This document shows, one piece after another, positions 31,901-38,950 of a stretch of DNA of 50,497 nucleotides. Within the stretch, counting starts at the first letter, position 1, and every line of letters begins with the position of its first letter. Origin of the DNA: an uncultured Oscillibacter sp. (GTDB lineage Bacteria; Bacillota; Clostridia; Oscillospirales; Oscillospiraceae); the NCBI GenBank assembly GCA_910587875.1, contig CAJUOD010000001.1:27004-77500 (forward strand), given 5' to 3'. Under the pieces are notes generated by a model that searched no databases, was not told where the DNA came from, and worked only from the letters and a program-made list of their open reading frames with translations. Both the position numbers and the translations under genes were made by a program.

Positions 31901-32200
31901 GAAAGGACCTCCCTTCCCGCTTCGGTGGACGGCCTAGTCGGTTTCGCCGTTTGCGTCTCCGCGAATTTCGCCTTTTTGCCGGGGTGGTTTTTGGGTGTTA
32001 TCCCCCTACGGGGATAAGAATTGCTTGTTTTTGCCGGAAAACGAAACGAAATCGCCCGAAAAAATCTTGGTTTTTTGGAGGGAAGCGGCGGGCGTCGCCA
32101 GCCCCGCACCACGGGGGCCCCCAGGAAGGACCCGCTCACCGCCAGGCTGCTTTGTTCGCCGTGGGCTATCACCTCCACGGAGCAAAACATGAAGCAAAAC
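31901..32200. other. Gene-free interval between TerS and the early operon (candidate cos region)
   Basis: I see no convincing gene on either strand. The interval holds a perfect inverted repeat TTATCCCC-CTAC-GGGGATAA (31998-32017), AT-rich tracts around 32020-32075, and GC-rich 32085-32130. In lambda-like phages cos lies just before terS, so packaging initiation here is plausible but unproven. Confidence 0.4.
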
Positions 32201-32250
32201 AAAAACCAAGGCCAATGACGACACACTCCCGTGTCGATCACTGGCCTTGG
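32201..32250 (-). terminator. Terminator of the early/replication operon
   Basis: A long hairpin (outer stem CCAAGGCCA/TGGCCTTGG at 32206-32214/32242-32250, inner CGACAC/GTGTCG) is followed on the minus strand by TTTTTGTTTT. It overlaps the last codons of the Cys-rich KTR gene and separates early from late genes. Confidence 0.88.
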
Positions 32251-32414
32251 CTCTCAAAGCACGCGCCCTTGTGAATATCGATCAAGATTTCCTGTTTACA
32301 TACCCGGCAGTAGGCAGTCAGCCTCTTGCCTTCGGCGTCCGGCCGGATTTTCATCAGGCGGCCGTTTTTTCGGCAGCTGGGACATTCCAGCCACCCGTTT
32401 CGCACTGTCAGCAT
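32238..32414 (-). CDS. Cysteine-rich KTR-like zinc-ribbon protein
   Basis: 58 aa with two CxxC pairs (ECPSCRKNGRLMKIR, YCRVCKQEILIDIHKG). The arrangement, including LKIR and YC..CKQE.LI, resembles the small Cys_rich_KTR family frequent on Clostridial mobile elements. Probably binds zinc; function unknown. Last gene of the early operon. Confidence 0.72.
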   Translation of the reverse strand: MLTVRNGWLECPSCRKNGRLMKIRPDAEGKRLTAYCRVCKQEILIDIHKGACFESQGQ

Positions 32415-32505
32415 CTTACCACATTTTCCCTGGGTTTGCAATGCCTCCCTCGCTCCTTTCCCTAAAGTTAATACTGTTATCAAGGCTGAAAAATTTAATA
32501 AAAAG

Positions 32506-33279
32506 CTATTTCTTCCGCCGCCTGCGCTTTGCTTTGGGCCGTCCTGCGGCAGCTCCGGCCTTGGCAATATACTTGATATACCGGTAGTGACCGTAAGCTG
32601 TTTTCACGTCGCCGGTGTCCGCCAGGCGGATGCAGCGGCTCTCCGGCGGCATCCTCAGCGGCGTGTCGTCCGGCACCCGAAAGCACTCCCGCTCCGGCTT
32701 GCGCAGATTCCGGCTCCCGGACCACAGGCGAAGGCCCAGCTTGTCCCGCTGCTCCTTGCAGAAGTACCGGGCCAGGGACTCGAAGTGCTTCTCTTTATCC
32801 ACCCGGATGGAACGGAACTCGACATTGCCCTGGCCCCACAGCCGCCGAATCAAATCATAGTCCTCCCCGGTGGCGTTGATAAGGATATGATGGTGCCAGC
32901 GTCCATCCATATAAAAGTTCTCATGCCGGTGCTTGTGCTCTGTGACATAGATATACCGCAGCTCCTGGCCCTGGTACCTCCGGGCCTTCCGCAGTCGTTT
33001 CAGGAAGGCCTTGATTTTCTTGAGGGCCTCCCGGCGGTCCTCCGGCAGGTGGGCGTTGTCATAGGTGAGGGTGGCATAGAGGTCCCGCTGCCCGAAGTTG
33101 GCGGCGATCAGCAGCTCCAGCTTCTGATAGGCGTATTTGAGGTTCATCATCTGCTGGGCCTGGGAGCTGAGGGCCTTCTTGCCCTGGCGGACCGCCCGGC
33201 CGTCCCGCGGGTGCGGGGCGGGATAGACCGCCTCCACCACCAATGGTCCGGCAACAATGATGCGCTTGAATTTGGACAT
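32506..33279 (-). CDS. HUH-type replication initiator (Rep)
   Basis: 257 aa with the three motifs of rolling-circle Rep nickases: motif I LYATLTYD (about 67-74), motif II WHHHILINATG (about 126-136, metal-binding histidines), and motif III ARYFCKEQ (Y-x-x-K, about 166-172), whose Tyr should attack DNA. A basic tail (GRPKAKRRRRKK) follows. Similar proteins occur in microviruses, plasmids and many Clostridial prophages. It is unusual in a phage that also encodes DnaB and a separate initiator. Nicking has not been shown here. Confidence 0.72.
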   Translation of the reverse strand: MSKFKRIIVAGPLVVEAVYPAPHPRDGRAVRQGKKALSSQAQQMMNLKYAYQKLELLIAANFGQRDLYATLTYDNAHLPEDRREALKKIKAFLKRLRKARRYQGQELRYIYVTEHKHRHENFYMDGRWHHHILINATGEDYDLIRRLWGQGNVEFRSIRVDKEKHFESLARYFCKEQRDKLGLRLWSGSRNLRKPERECFRVPDDTPLRMPPESRCIRLADTGDVKTAYGHYRYIKYIAKAGAAAGRPKAKRRRRKK

Positions 33280-33356
33280 GACGGCAGTCTGCCTCCTTTG
33301 CGAATGCAGACCGTCGCCCTAAAGGCCGTCGTCCTCATAAATGGTTGTTTATAGTT

Positions 33357-33701
33357 TTATCTTTCCCTTCCCTCCGGGCAGGGAGCGGCGGGGCGGGAGG
33401 CTAGCCGGCTCCCGTCCGTGCCGCTGCTGTTGAAGCACAGCTCGATCCCCGTTTCCTCCCTCAGCGTATCCTGAAGGTCCTGGATCGTAAGATATCCGTT
33501 TCGGATGCTATCGGCATAATTGTTCATCGTGTCCAGGACACGCCGCAGACGATTGGGGCCAAAGCCCTCCTTATCCCGCAGGGCGCTGAAGAAAATGGCA
33601 AACGCCTCTATGACGCCCTGGCGCTTCGCCTCCGCCTTGATGCGCTGGATATCGGCGATGCTCAGCGGCCTATGGGAAGAGAGCGGCTTTCTATACTTCA
33701 T
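33357..33701 (-). CDS. Uncharacterised early phage protein
   Basis: 114 aa. N-terminal basic helix (RPLSIADIQRIKAEAKRQGV), then FAIFFSALRDKEGFGPNRLR and VLDTMNNYADSIRNGYLTIQ. No known family is recognised with confidence; similar proteins recur in early operons of Clostridial phages. The ATG overlaps the upstream stop as ATGA. Confidence 0.65.
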   Translation of the reverse strand: MKYRKPLSSHRPLSIADIQRIKAEAKRQGVIEAFAIFFSALRDKEGFGPNRLRRVLDTMNNYADSIRNGYLTIQDLQDTLREETGIELCFNSSGTDGSRLASRPAAPCPEGRER

Positions 33702-33913
33702 GTCAAAGGGCCTCCTTCCTCCAAAAATTTGGTGATGGAATGCCGTGAAGCCGGCTTGCCGGGCCGCTGATCCTCCAGCCCGCAGCGGGCCGGATCGTTG
33801 AGGCAGGGGTTTTTACACAAAGGTTTTTGGGAGCAGTCCGCGCAACAGTAGCGGTCCCCGCGCCTGTCGCAGTGGAAGGTGGAACACATCCGGGGCTTGC
33901 GCTTCTTAGCCAT
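33698..33913 (-). CDS. Cys-rich small protein
   Basis: 71 aa with nine cysteines in pairs (MCSTFHCDRRGDRYCCADCS, LCKNPCLNDPARC), likely a zinc-binding protein. No recognised family. Overlaps its neighbours by 8 and 4 bases in the tight early operon. Confidence 0.68.
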   Translation of the reverse strand: MAKKRKPRMCSTFHCDRRGDRYCCADCSQKPLCKNPCLNDPARCGLEDQRPGKPASRHSITKFLEEGGPLT

Positions 33914-34454
33914 TGCCGGCGTCCTCCTCCCCGGCGGTCCGGCGCATGTTCTCCAGCAGCCGCCCGGCGTATTCGTAAATCTGCGCCGCGCCCTCCAGGT
34001 TCGGGGCCCGGAGGGCAAAGGCGCGGTCCTCCAGCTCCACCGACAGCGCAATGGGGCCTTTGACCATGGGGAGCGCCAGGGGACGCGCCGGCGAAGAATG
34101 GAGCGGCGGAGCCTCCGGGCGCTCTTTCGGCTCCTCCTGGGGCGGCGGACGCCGTTCCGGGTTTGCCGGCAGCTTCAGCCCCCGCCGCCAATAGGCCACC
34201 GCCGTCGCCGTGGCCCCAACCTTTCCCGCGATTTCCGCGTCGGACAGCCCTTGGTAATACAAATCCTTGGCCTTTTCCGTGTCCCACTCTCGACGTTTCA
34301 TAAACGCGCTTCCTTTCTTGGTAAGATCGCCTTCCTTCCGCACAGTGCAGTCCTCCCCGGGCAGGCAGGGGCGGCGGTGGCCGGTGATGGAGAGATAATC
34401 ACAGCCCCACGCCCCGGAAAGCAGCATGGCGTAGGCGCAGCCTTTGCAGCTCAT
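33906..34454 (-). CDS. HTH protein with Cys-rich N-terminus
   Basis: 182 aa. Residues 1-38 form a Cys module (SCKGCAYAMLLSGAWGCDYL, RRPCLPGEDC) that is often a separate protein in related phages. Residues 55-95 hold a helix-turn-helix (WDTEKAKDLYYQGLSDAEIA, GKVGATATAVAYWRRGLKLP). A proline-rich linker and the helical GAAQIYEYAGRLLENMRRTA follow. It may be a fusion of two usual phage genes: an internal ATG at the residue before KRREWDTEKA with GGAAG upstream could start a second, shorter product. Regulatory role inferred. Confidence 0.68.
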   Translation of the reverse strand: MSCKGCAYAMLLSGAWGCDYLSITGHRRPCLPGEDCTVRKEGDLTKKGSAFMKRREWDTEKAKDLYYQGLSDAEIAGKVGATATAVAYWRRGLKLPANPERRPPPQEEPKERPEAPPLHSSPARPLALPMVKGPIALSVELEDRAFALRAPNLEGAAQIYEYAGRLLENMRRTAGEEDAGNG

Positions 34455-34627
34455 ATTGTCCTCACAATCTCCAGCTCCAGAGCCGGCGGAGGAGGAATGA
34501 CTTGGACAAGAGATCCCGGCTCCGGGGAAAACTCCGGCGCAGACTCGGGAGAGGCAGACGACCCCGGCGCCAAGATAAGCGGCAGGAGCAGCGCCAGAAG
34601 CACCGGGAAACGCGCCGGCCTGGTCAT
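34451..34627 (-). CDS. Small secreted or membrane-anchored protein
   Basis: 58 aa, below common length cut-offs. It starts with a signal-peptide-like stretch (RFPVLLALLLPLILAPGSSA) followed by a Pro/Glu/Ser tail (PESAPEFSPEPGSLVQVIPP). It is linked to both neighbours by ATGA overlaps, which is the main evidence that it is translated. Function unknown. Confidence 0.6.
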   Translation of the reverse strand: MTRPARFPVLLALLLPLILAPGSSASPESAPEFSPEPGSLVQVIPPPPALELEIVRTI

Positions 34628-35208
34628 GACGACTCCCCCTCCGGCTTCCGGCGGTAGGCCTTAAACTTTTTCCCACAAAGGTCTGTAGAAACCGTTTGGT
34701 CAAGGTATGCGATGCATGCGGGGGTCGGGACATACGCCCACCCAGAACATTCACAATGCTCATACTGCACGACCACCCAAACCCATTGCCCAACCATCTC
34801 CCGAAGTTCATCCAGGGTCAGGGGCTCGTTTTTGATTCCCGCCCGCAGGTCCTGGAGCTTGTCCATGGAGATCAGCTCCGCGCCATCTTCGGAGAACAGG
34901 ATATCCTCGTAGGCCATCAGCCGGTCACGGAGGTGAACGGCCTGACAGGTGAAGCAGTAGGCCAGAGCAATGGGACAGTCCGGGCAATCCATCATGCAGG
35001 CACAGACGGCCTCGTCAATTTCCTCCGGCGTTTCCGCGGTAAATTCATCGCATCCACGTGCCAGACACTGCGCTTTTGCCCATTGTGTCAAAGGGACATC
35101 CTCGTTTTCGCCATCGTGGCGGATATAGGCCCAGCCGTCTTTGCCGTGTACATAGTTCAGCATGGTCTGAAAATTATCCATGGGGGTATTTGTTGTCAAC
35201 CGTTTCAT
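34624..35208 (-). CDS. Uncharacterised early protein with LTLDELREM domain
   Basis: 194 aa. The N-terminal part contains a Cys-rich segment (VCACMMDCPDCPIALAYCFT). The C-terminal part (LTLDELREMVGQWVWVVVQY, then GWAYV and FKAYRRKPEGE) is related to the end of the 35423-35770 protein. Such 'L(T)LDELREM.G.PVWV' domains recur several times per genome in Clostridial phages. Function unknown. Confidence 0.68.
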   Translation of the reverse strand: MKRLTTNTPMDNFQTMLNYVHGKDGWAYIRHDGENEDVPLTQWAKAQCLARGCDEFTAETPEEIDEAVCACMMDCPDCPIALAYCFTCQAVHLRDRLMAYEDILFSEDGAELISMDKLQDLRAGIKNEPLTLDELREMVGQWVWVVVQYEHCECSGWAYVPTPACIAYLDQTVSTDLCGKKFKAYRRKPEGESS

Positions 35209-35426
35209 AAAAACACACTCTCAAAATCGTAATGTCTGAAAATCCACCGTAGCATTTTCACAAAATCAGTTTTTGTAATGCTGTTATGTGTCTCCATTTC
35301 TGCGACCATCTCAATTGAAAACACTTTCTGCTGCATCTGGACAGTGTCATCGTCAAGGCGGCATTTGATAATTTCAATCGCTTTGCCAGCAGAAACATAT
35401 TGCGTTGGGAACGGAGTCAACTTCAT
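35205..35426 (-). CDS. Uncharacterised small early protein
   Basis: 73 aa from the ATG at 35426 (GGAGGTGGGGAC upstream). It reads KLTPFPTQYVSAGKAIEIIK, VFSIEMVAEMETHNSITKTD, FVKMLRWIFRHYDFESVFL. More AT-rich than its neighbours. No family recognised. ATGA overlap with the downstream gene. Confidence 0.58.
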   Translation of the reverse strand: MKLTPFPTQYVSAGKAIEIIKCRLDDDTVQMQQKVFSIEMVAEMETHNSITKTDFVKMLRWIFRHYDFESVFL

Positions 35427-35770
35427 GTCCCCACCTCCTCCGGCTTCCGGCGGTAGGCCAGCCATCCCAACTTATGCAACCCAAATTTTCCATCTGGGTC
35501 ATTGTGCCGCATACCATAGAACGCTTCCGTTCGATCAGTCAAATAGTCCTCTGCATTTTCAGACAACTCCCAATGCCCCCAATCCGGATATTCGACAATC
35601 CACACCGGCTCCCCGTCCATCTCCCGCAGCTCCTCCAGAGTGAGGGGCGATTCAGCGGCGAGTTCATCCCGCAGCGCCCCCGCGCCCATGTAAGCGGCCT
35701 GGGTCAGCCGGGGGTCTTCCTCCGGGAAATCATAGCTTTCCAGCAGCTCAATCGCTTCGTTTCTTGTCAT
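35423..35770 (-). CDS. Uncharacterised early protein with LTLEELREM domain
   Basis: 115 aa: N-terminal helix (TRNEAIELLESYDFPEEDPR), then LTLEELREMDGEPVWIVEYP, WGHWELSENAEDYLTDRTEA and GWLAYRRKPEE. The C-terminal half is paralogous to that of the 34624-35208 protein. It belongs to a common, uncharacterised phage domain family. Confidence 0.66.
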   Translation of the reverse strand: MTRNEAIELLESYDFPEEDPRLTQAAYMGAGALRDELAAESPLTLEELREMDGEPVWIVEYPDWGHWELSENAEDYLTDRTEAFYGMRHNDPDGKFGLHKLGWLAYRRKPEEVGT

Positions 35771-36473
35771 AGCCGGCCTCCTTCACAGCCTCGCCGGGAG
35801 ATGTGTCCAGACTGGACACATTCCGCCCGTTCCTCGCCCGCCAGATCGGGCAATACGCCTTCCGGCCCTCCTCGCAGAATTTCAATCCCACATAACCGTG
35901 GAGCTGGGGCCGCACGGCGTCACACAGGACCGTTGACCGGTTGCCGCCGAGAAGCTCGCCCTGATAAAACGGGCACCCGCCCCGCTCGTAAAACTTCTTG
36001 GACGGCTTGCTGCGGCTGACGTCAGAATCCATGGGCGACAGGTCCGGCTCCGACGCTGCCTCAGCGAAGGCTTCCGGGTCCCGAAGCAGCAGCGCCGCCT
36101 CGTCGATCTCGGCGCAGCGCAGGCCGTAAGGCGAGAGGTCCGGCGCGCCCTCCGGGTAGGGCGGCGGCAGGGGCTCGCTCTGGATGTAATACCGCACCGG
36201 TGTGCAGCCGTCCTCCAGATAGCCATGGCGGGGCTGTTCCGTCCAGGCGGGCCACCAGAACACATCCCCATCCCCGGCGTACTGGCAGCGGTAAGTATCC
36301 CGTTCGACGGATAAAACCGTAAACTCCGCATACTCCGGGCGGTAGTTCCACTGCCCGGCCCCAAGCTCACGGTCTATGTAGGGCCGCATCCGCAGCTCCC
36401 GGATGACCGTCCCGGCCAGGAGACCCAGATTATTCTGAAGCGCGCCCTCCGGGGCCGCGAACCTCTCGCTCAT
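35748..36473 (-). CDS. Uncharacterised early protein carrying a palindrome
   Basis: 241 aa, unassigned. The N-terminal half is aromatic (GQWNYRPEYAEFTVLSVERD, GDVFWWPAWTEQPRHGYLED). The C-terminal half has five cysteines in a zinc-like layout (GGCPFYQGE, VLCDAVRPQLHGYVGLKFCE, AYCPIWRARNGR). The residues NVSSLDTSPG near the C-terminus are encoded by the palindrome at 35803-35819. Overlaps both neighbours. Confidence 0.62.
   Translation of the reverse strand: MSERFAAPEGALQNNLGLLAGTVIRELRMRPYIDRELGAGQWNYRPEYAEFTVLSVERDTYRCQYAGDGDVFWWPAWTEQPRHGYLEDGCTPVRYYIQSEPLPPPYPEGAPDLSPYGLRCAEIDEAALLLRDPEAFAEAASEPDLSPMDSDVSRSKPSKKFYERGGCPFYQGELLGGNRSTVLCDAVRPQLHGYVGLKFCEEGRKAYCPIWRARNGRNVSSLDTSPGEAVKEAGYDKKRSD
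35803..35819. repeat. Dispersed palindrome copy 4
   Basis: GTGTCCAGACTGGACAC, here the longest symmetric version: 10-1-10 over 35801-35821. Inside the C-terminal codons of the 35748-36473 gene. Confidence 0.85.
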
Positions 36474-36612
36474 GGGGCTCTCCCTCCTTTCCCGGCTCCG
36501 GCAGTCCGACGATATCCGCGATTGCCGCCAGAAGCCGCAGTGCGTGGGGGTCCTTCGTCAAGATCGGCTGCCCGCAGAAGGGGCACGGGTCGCCTGTTTT
36601 CAATATTCTCAT
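36430..36612 (-). CDS. Small zinc-ribbon protein
   Basis: 60 aa: RILKTGDPCPFCGQPILTKD (one CxxC knuckle), then HALRLLAAIADIVGLPEPGK. The ATG overlaps the parB stop as ATGA, and the 3' end overlaps the next gene by 44 bases. Similar 'CPFCG.PI' mini-proteins are common in phage early operons. Function unknown. Confidence 0.6.
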   Translation of the reverse strand: MRILKTGDPCPFCGQPILTKDPHALRLLAAIADIVGLPEPGKEGEPHEREVRGPGGRASE

Positions 36613-38150
36613 GCTTTTGCCTCCTCCACCGGCGGCAGGGCCATCCAGCGGACGCACTCCGCGTCGACCTGGGGACCGTCCCGTCTAAACAAAAACGCCG
36701 CCCCATCGAACCAGCAGATGCGCCGCAGAGGCACATCAGGCTTGTCCTTGTTACTAACCTGGAAATCCGCCACAACGTCGCAGGGCTCCCGGGGAAACGT
36801 CCCGCCGGGACACCAGCCGGAGATCACCATCTGCCCCTCGGCCTTCTCCGGCGAGACGATCTGGGCGGTAGCGCCAGGACTTTCCGTCCGGCCCAGCAGG
36901 TAATCCGTCGTGACGCCCAGCAGGTCCGCCGTCGCTGTCAGCTTTCTGGCATCTGCCAGGGACAGGCCGTACATGCCGAAGGGAAGAAAATCACCGCGCT
37001 TGATTTTTTGCAGGGCTTCCCGTTCCAGCCATAGCTTTTCGTTCGCGTCGGAGTAATAGGCCCCGGTCGCCTGGAACAGCTCCCTGACCGACTTTCCGGC
37101 GGCGGAGCGGGCGGCGGCCTCCCGCTCCCAAAAGCCGGAGATGGCCTCCACCTCCGGCCGATCCTGTTCCTGCCGGGCTAGCTTCTCCTGCTTGTTCTGG
37201 GCCGCCCGGTCCGTTCGGAGCTTCTTCACCTTCTCCGCCAGCAGCGGGCAGGCGCTTTTACAGGAGGCCAGCTTCTCGCATTTGTCGCAGCACACCCGGT
37301 CGCAGGGCTTATAGCCGTATGTTCCATCAAAGAGCTTGTCCAGCAAGGCCGCCTGATGCATGCAGGGCCGCCCTCCGGTATAGTGGCAGGTCCTTTCCAG
37401 CACCGGCTTCATCTTGCCGATCATGTTGGATACCTGCCACTCGGAAAGAGACTCCAGGTACTTGGTGTCCGAATACTTCCACACCAGCTTCTGCACCTCG
37501 GCGGGCTGCTGGGCAATCGTATAGGCGGGAGTCTCCTTAAGCTTTCCGGCCTGATAACGCTTGGCGAAATTCGGGATCAGATTCTCCCGGATGACCTTCA
37601 GCCGGGCCAGCTTGCTTTTCGAGACCTTGCACGCCTCCGCCACATGGTCCCGCATCCGGCCGGGGAACTCCATGCCCTCCTCCTTCAGCTGATACAGCAG
37701 CTGCTCCACCCGCTCCGCCTGGCGGCTCAGTTCCGCCGAGGTCAGGACGCGGGTGTCGCTGTTGGCGTAGATCAGCCGCAGCTCCTGGAGGGCGGCGGAC
37801 CCCCCGGCCCGGTCCCGGATGCAGGGGACCTCCTGAAACTCCGCCCGGCCATCGTCCACCAGCTTTTGGAGCGCCGCCCGCCGCCGGTGGCCGGAGACGA
37901 CGATCACCCGCTGCGGGTCCTGTGGGTCCGCCCGGACCCGCAGGGGCTGCTGGAGGCCCATCAGCTCGATGTTTGCCGCCAGTTCGTCCAGGCCGGGCAT
38001 CTCGTAGAAGTTCTTCGGGTCGCCGGCGATGCGTTCCAGGGGAATGTACTCGATCTGCTCCCGGCCTCCCGATGTGTCCAATTTGGGCACATTTTCTCCA
38101 GCCCCTTTCAGTTGGCCCCGCAGCACCTCACTCAAACTGAACTCACCCAT
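36609..38150 (-). CDS. parB: ParB-like partition protein
   Basis: 513 aa. Residues about 30-125 are the ParB/Srx CTPase domain: IEYIPLERIAGDPKNFYEMP, LDELAANIELMGLQQPLRVR and the arginine patch SGHRRRAALQKL (family GERRxRA). Residues about 130-260 are the HTH DNA-binding part (DTRVLTSAELSRQAERVEQL, EACKVSKSKLARLKVIRENL). A Cys-rich segment (PCDRVCCDKCEKLASCKSAC) and a second HTH-like end (LPFGMYGLSLADARKLTATA) are unusual additions. Overlaps parA by 8 bases. It should bind centromere sites; the dispersed 17-bp palindromes are the best candidates. A degenerate copy (38074-38090) lies in its own codons 22-28. Confidence 0.85.
   Translation of the reverse strand: MGEFSLSEVLRGQLKGAGENVPKLDTSGGREQIEYIPLERIAGDPKNFYEMPGLDELAANIELMGLQQPLRVRADPQDPQRVIVVSGHRRRAALQKLVDDGRAEFQEVPCIRDRAGGSAALQELRLIYANSDTRVLTSAELSRQAERVEQLLYQLKEEGMEFPGRMRDHVAEACKVSKSKLARLKVIRENLIPNFAKRYQAGKLKETPAYTIAQQPAEVQKLVWKYSDTKYLESLSEWQVSNMIGKMKPVLERTCHYTGGRPCMHQAALLDKLFDGTYGYKPCDRVCCDKCEKLASCKSACPLLAEKVKKLRTDRAAQNKQEKLARQEQDRPEVEAISGFWEREAAARSAAGKSVRELFQATGAYYSDANEKLWLEREALQKIKRGDFLPFGMYGLSLADARKLTATADLLGVTTDYLLGRTESPGATAQIVSPEKAEGQMVISGWCPGGTFPREPCDVVADFQVSNKDKPDVPLRRICWFDGAAFLFRRDGPQVDAECVRWMALPPVEEAKA
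38074..38090. repeat. Degenerate palindrome inside parB
   Basis: GTGTCCAATTTGGGCAC matches the dispersed palindrome at the outer positions of both arms but differs in the centre and one inner position. It encodes P-K-L-D-T-S in ParB, the same reading as S-S-L-D-T at the intact copies. Confidence 0.45.
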
Positions 38151-38901
38151 GACAACCCTCCAAATATTCCCGCACGAAAGCCCGGTAATCCATTGCGGCC
38201 CCGCAGCGGGGCGAGAAAGTCAGCAGGTCCTCCCCCCGGTTGACGCTGCGGGGCACCGGCGGGCTCATGCGGATGAGGGTCCGGAACACCGGCAACCCGG
38301 ACTCCAGGGCCAACAGCCGGTGGATCTCCCGCTCTTCGGCGGAGCGCTGGTACTGGGTGCCCAGCACCCCAGCCACCCGCAGCCGGGGATTGACCTTGCG
38401 CATATCGTCTACCTGGCGGCTGAGTTCCGCCATGCCGGCGGTGGAGAGCACGTCCAGGCGAATGGGAATGATGACCTCGTCCGCCGCCAGCAGCGCCGCT
38501 TGGGTGGGAACACCCAGGTTCGGGTGCAGGTCGATGATGAGATAGTCCACGCCGTCCTCGTCCAGCACGGTCCGCAGCTCCTCGATCATACCGACCCGCA
38601 CGCCGCTGTCCGGCAGGTCCGCCCGGGCCAGCTCTATCCCGGAGGGGATCAAGGACAGGTTCGGCCAGACCGGCGTCACGAAATCCGGCCAGTACCCGGC
38701 TCCCTCGGTCAGCAGCGTCCAGGTATTGCCGCACTGGCTCGTATCCGTCACACCGAAGCACTGGGAGAGGCTCCCCTGGGGGTCCGCGTCGATCAGGACC
38801 ACCTGCTTGCCGTAGTCTCCGGACAGGCACCGGGCCATGGTAGCGGCGGTGACGGTCTTCGCCGTCCCGCCTTTCAGGTTCAAAATGGCTATGGTTTTCA
38901 T
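38143..38901 (-). CDS. parA: ParA/Soj-family partition ATPase
   Basis: 252 aa. Deviant Walker A KGGTAKT at residues 10-16 (ILNLKGGTAKTVTAATMARC), Walker A' VVLIDADPQGSLSQCFGV, Walker B VDYLIIDLHPNLG. No N-terminal HTH, so it is a Soj-like (type Ib or chromosomal-like) ParA. It should form dynamic nucleoid-bound gradients that position ParB-bound DNA. The start at 38901 has GGAAGG upstream; upstream frame to 39087 is not conserved. Operon order parA-parB. Confidence 0.9.
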   Translation of the reverse strand: MKTIAILNLKGGTAKTVTAATMARCLSGDYGKQVVLIDADPQGSLSQCFGVTDTSQCGNTWTLLTEGAGYWPDFVTPVWPNLSLIPSGIELARADLPDSGVRVGMIEELRTVLDEDGVDYLIIDLHPNLGVPTQAALLAADEVIIPIRLDVLSTAGMAELSRQVDDMRKVNPRLRVAGVLGTQYQRSAEEREIHRLLALESGLPVFRTLIRMSPPVPRSVNRGEDLLTFSPRCGAAMDYRAFVREYLEGCHG

Positions 38902-38950
38902 AGCAAATTCCTTCCCGCCCCGCGCCAAAGGGCCGGGGCGTATGTAGTTT

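Noticed and set aside
31897..32241. Open frame of 114 codons across the interval before terS
   Set aside because: Composition and lack of an RBS indicate a chance frame over a hairpin and the candidate cos region.
33529..33541. GTGTCCAGGACAC, a 13-bp relative of the dispersed palindrome
   Set aside because: It shares the outer arms but lacks the central four bases, so half-site spacing differs; it codes for V-L-D-T in an ordinary gene and is probably chance.
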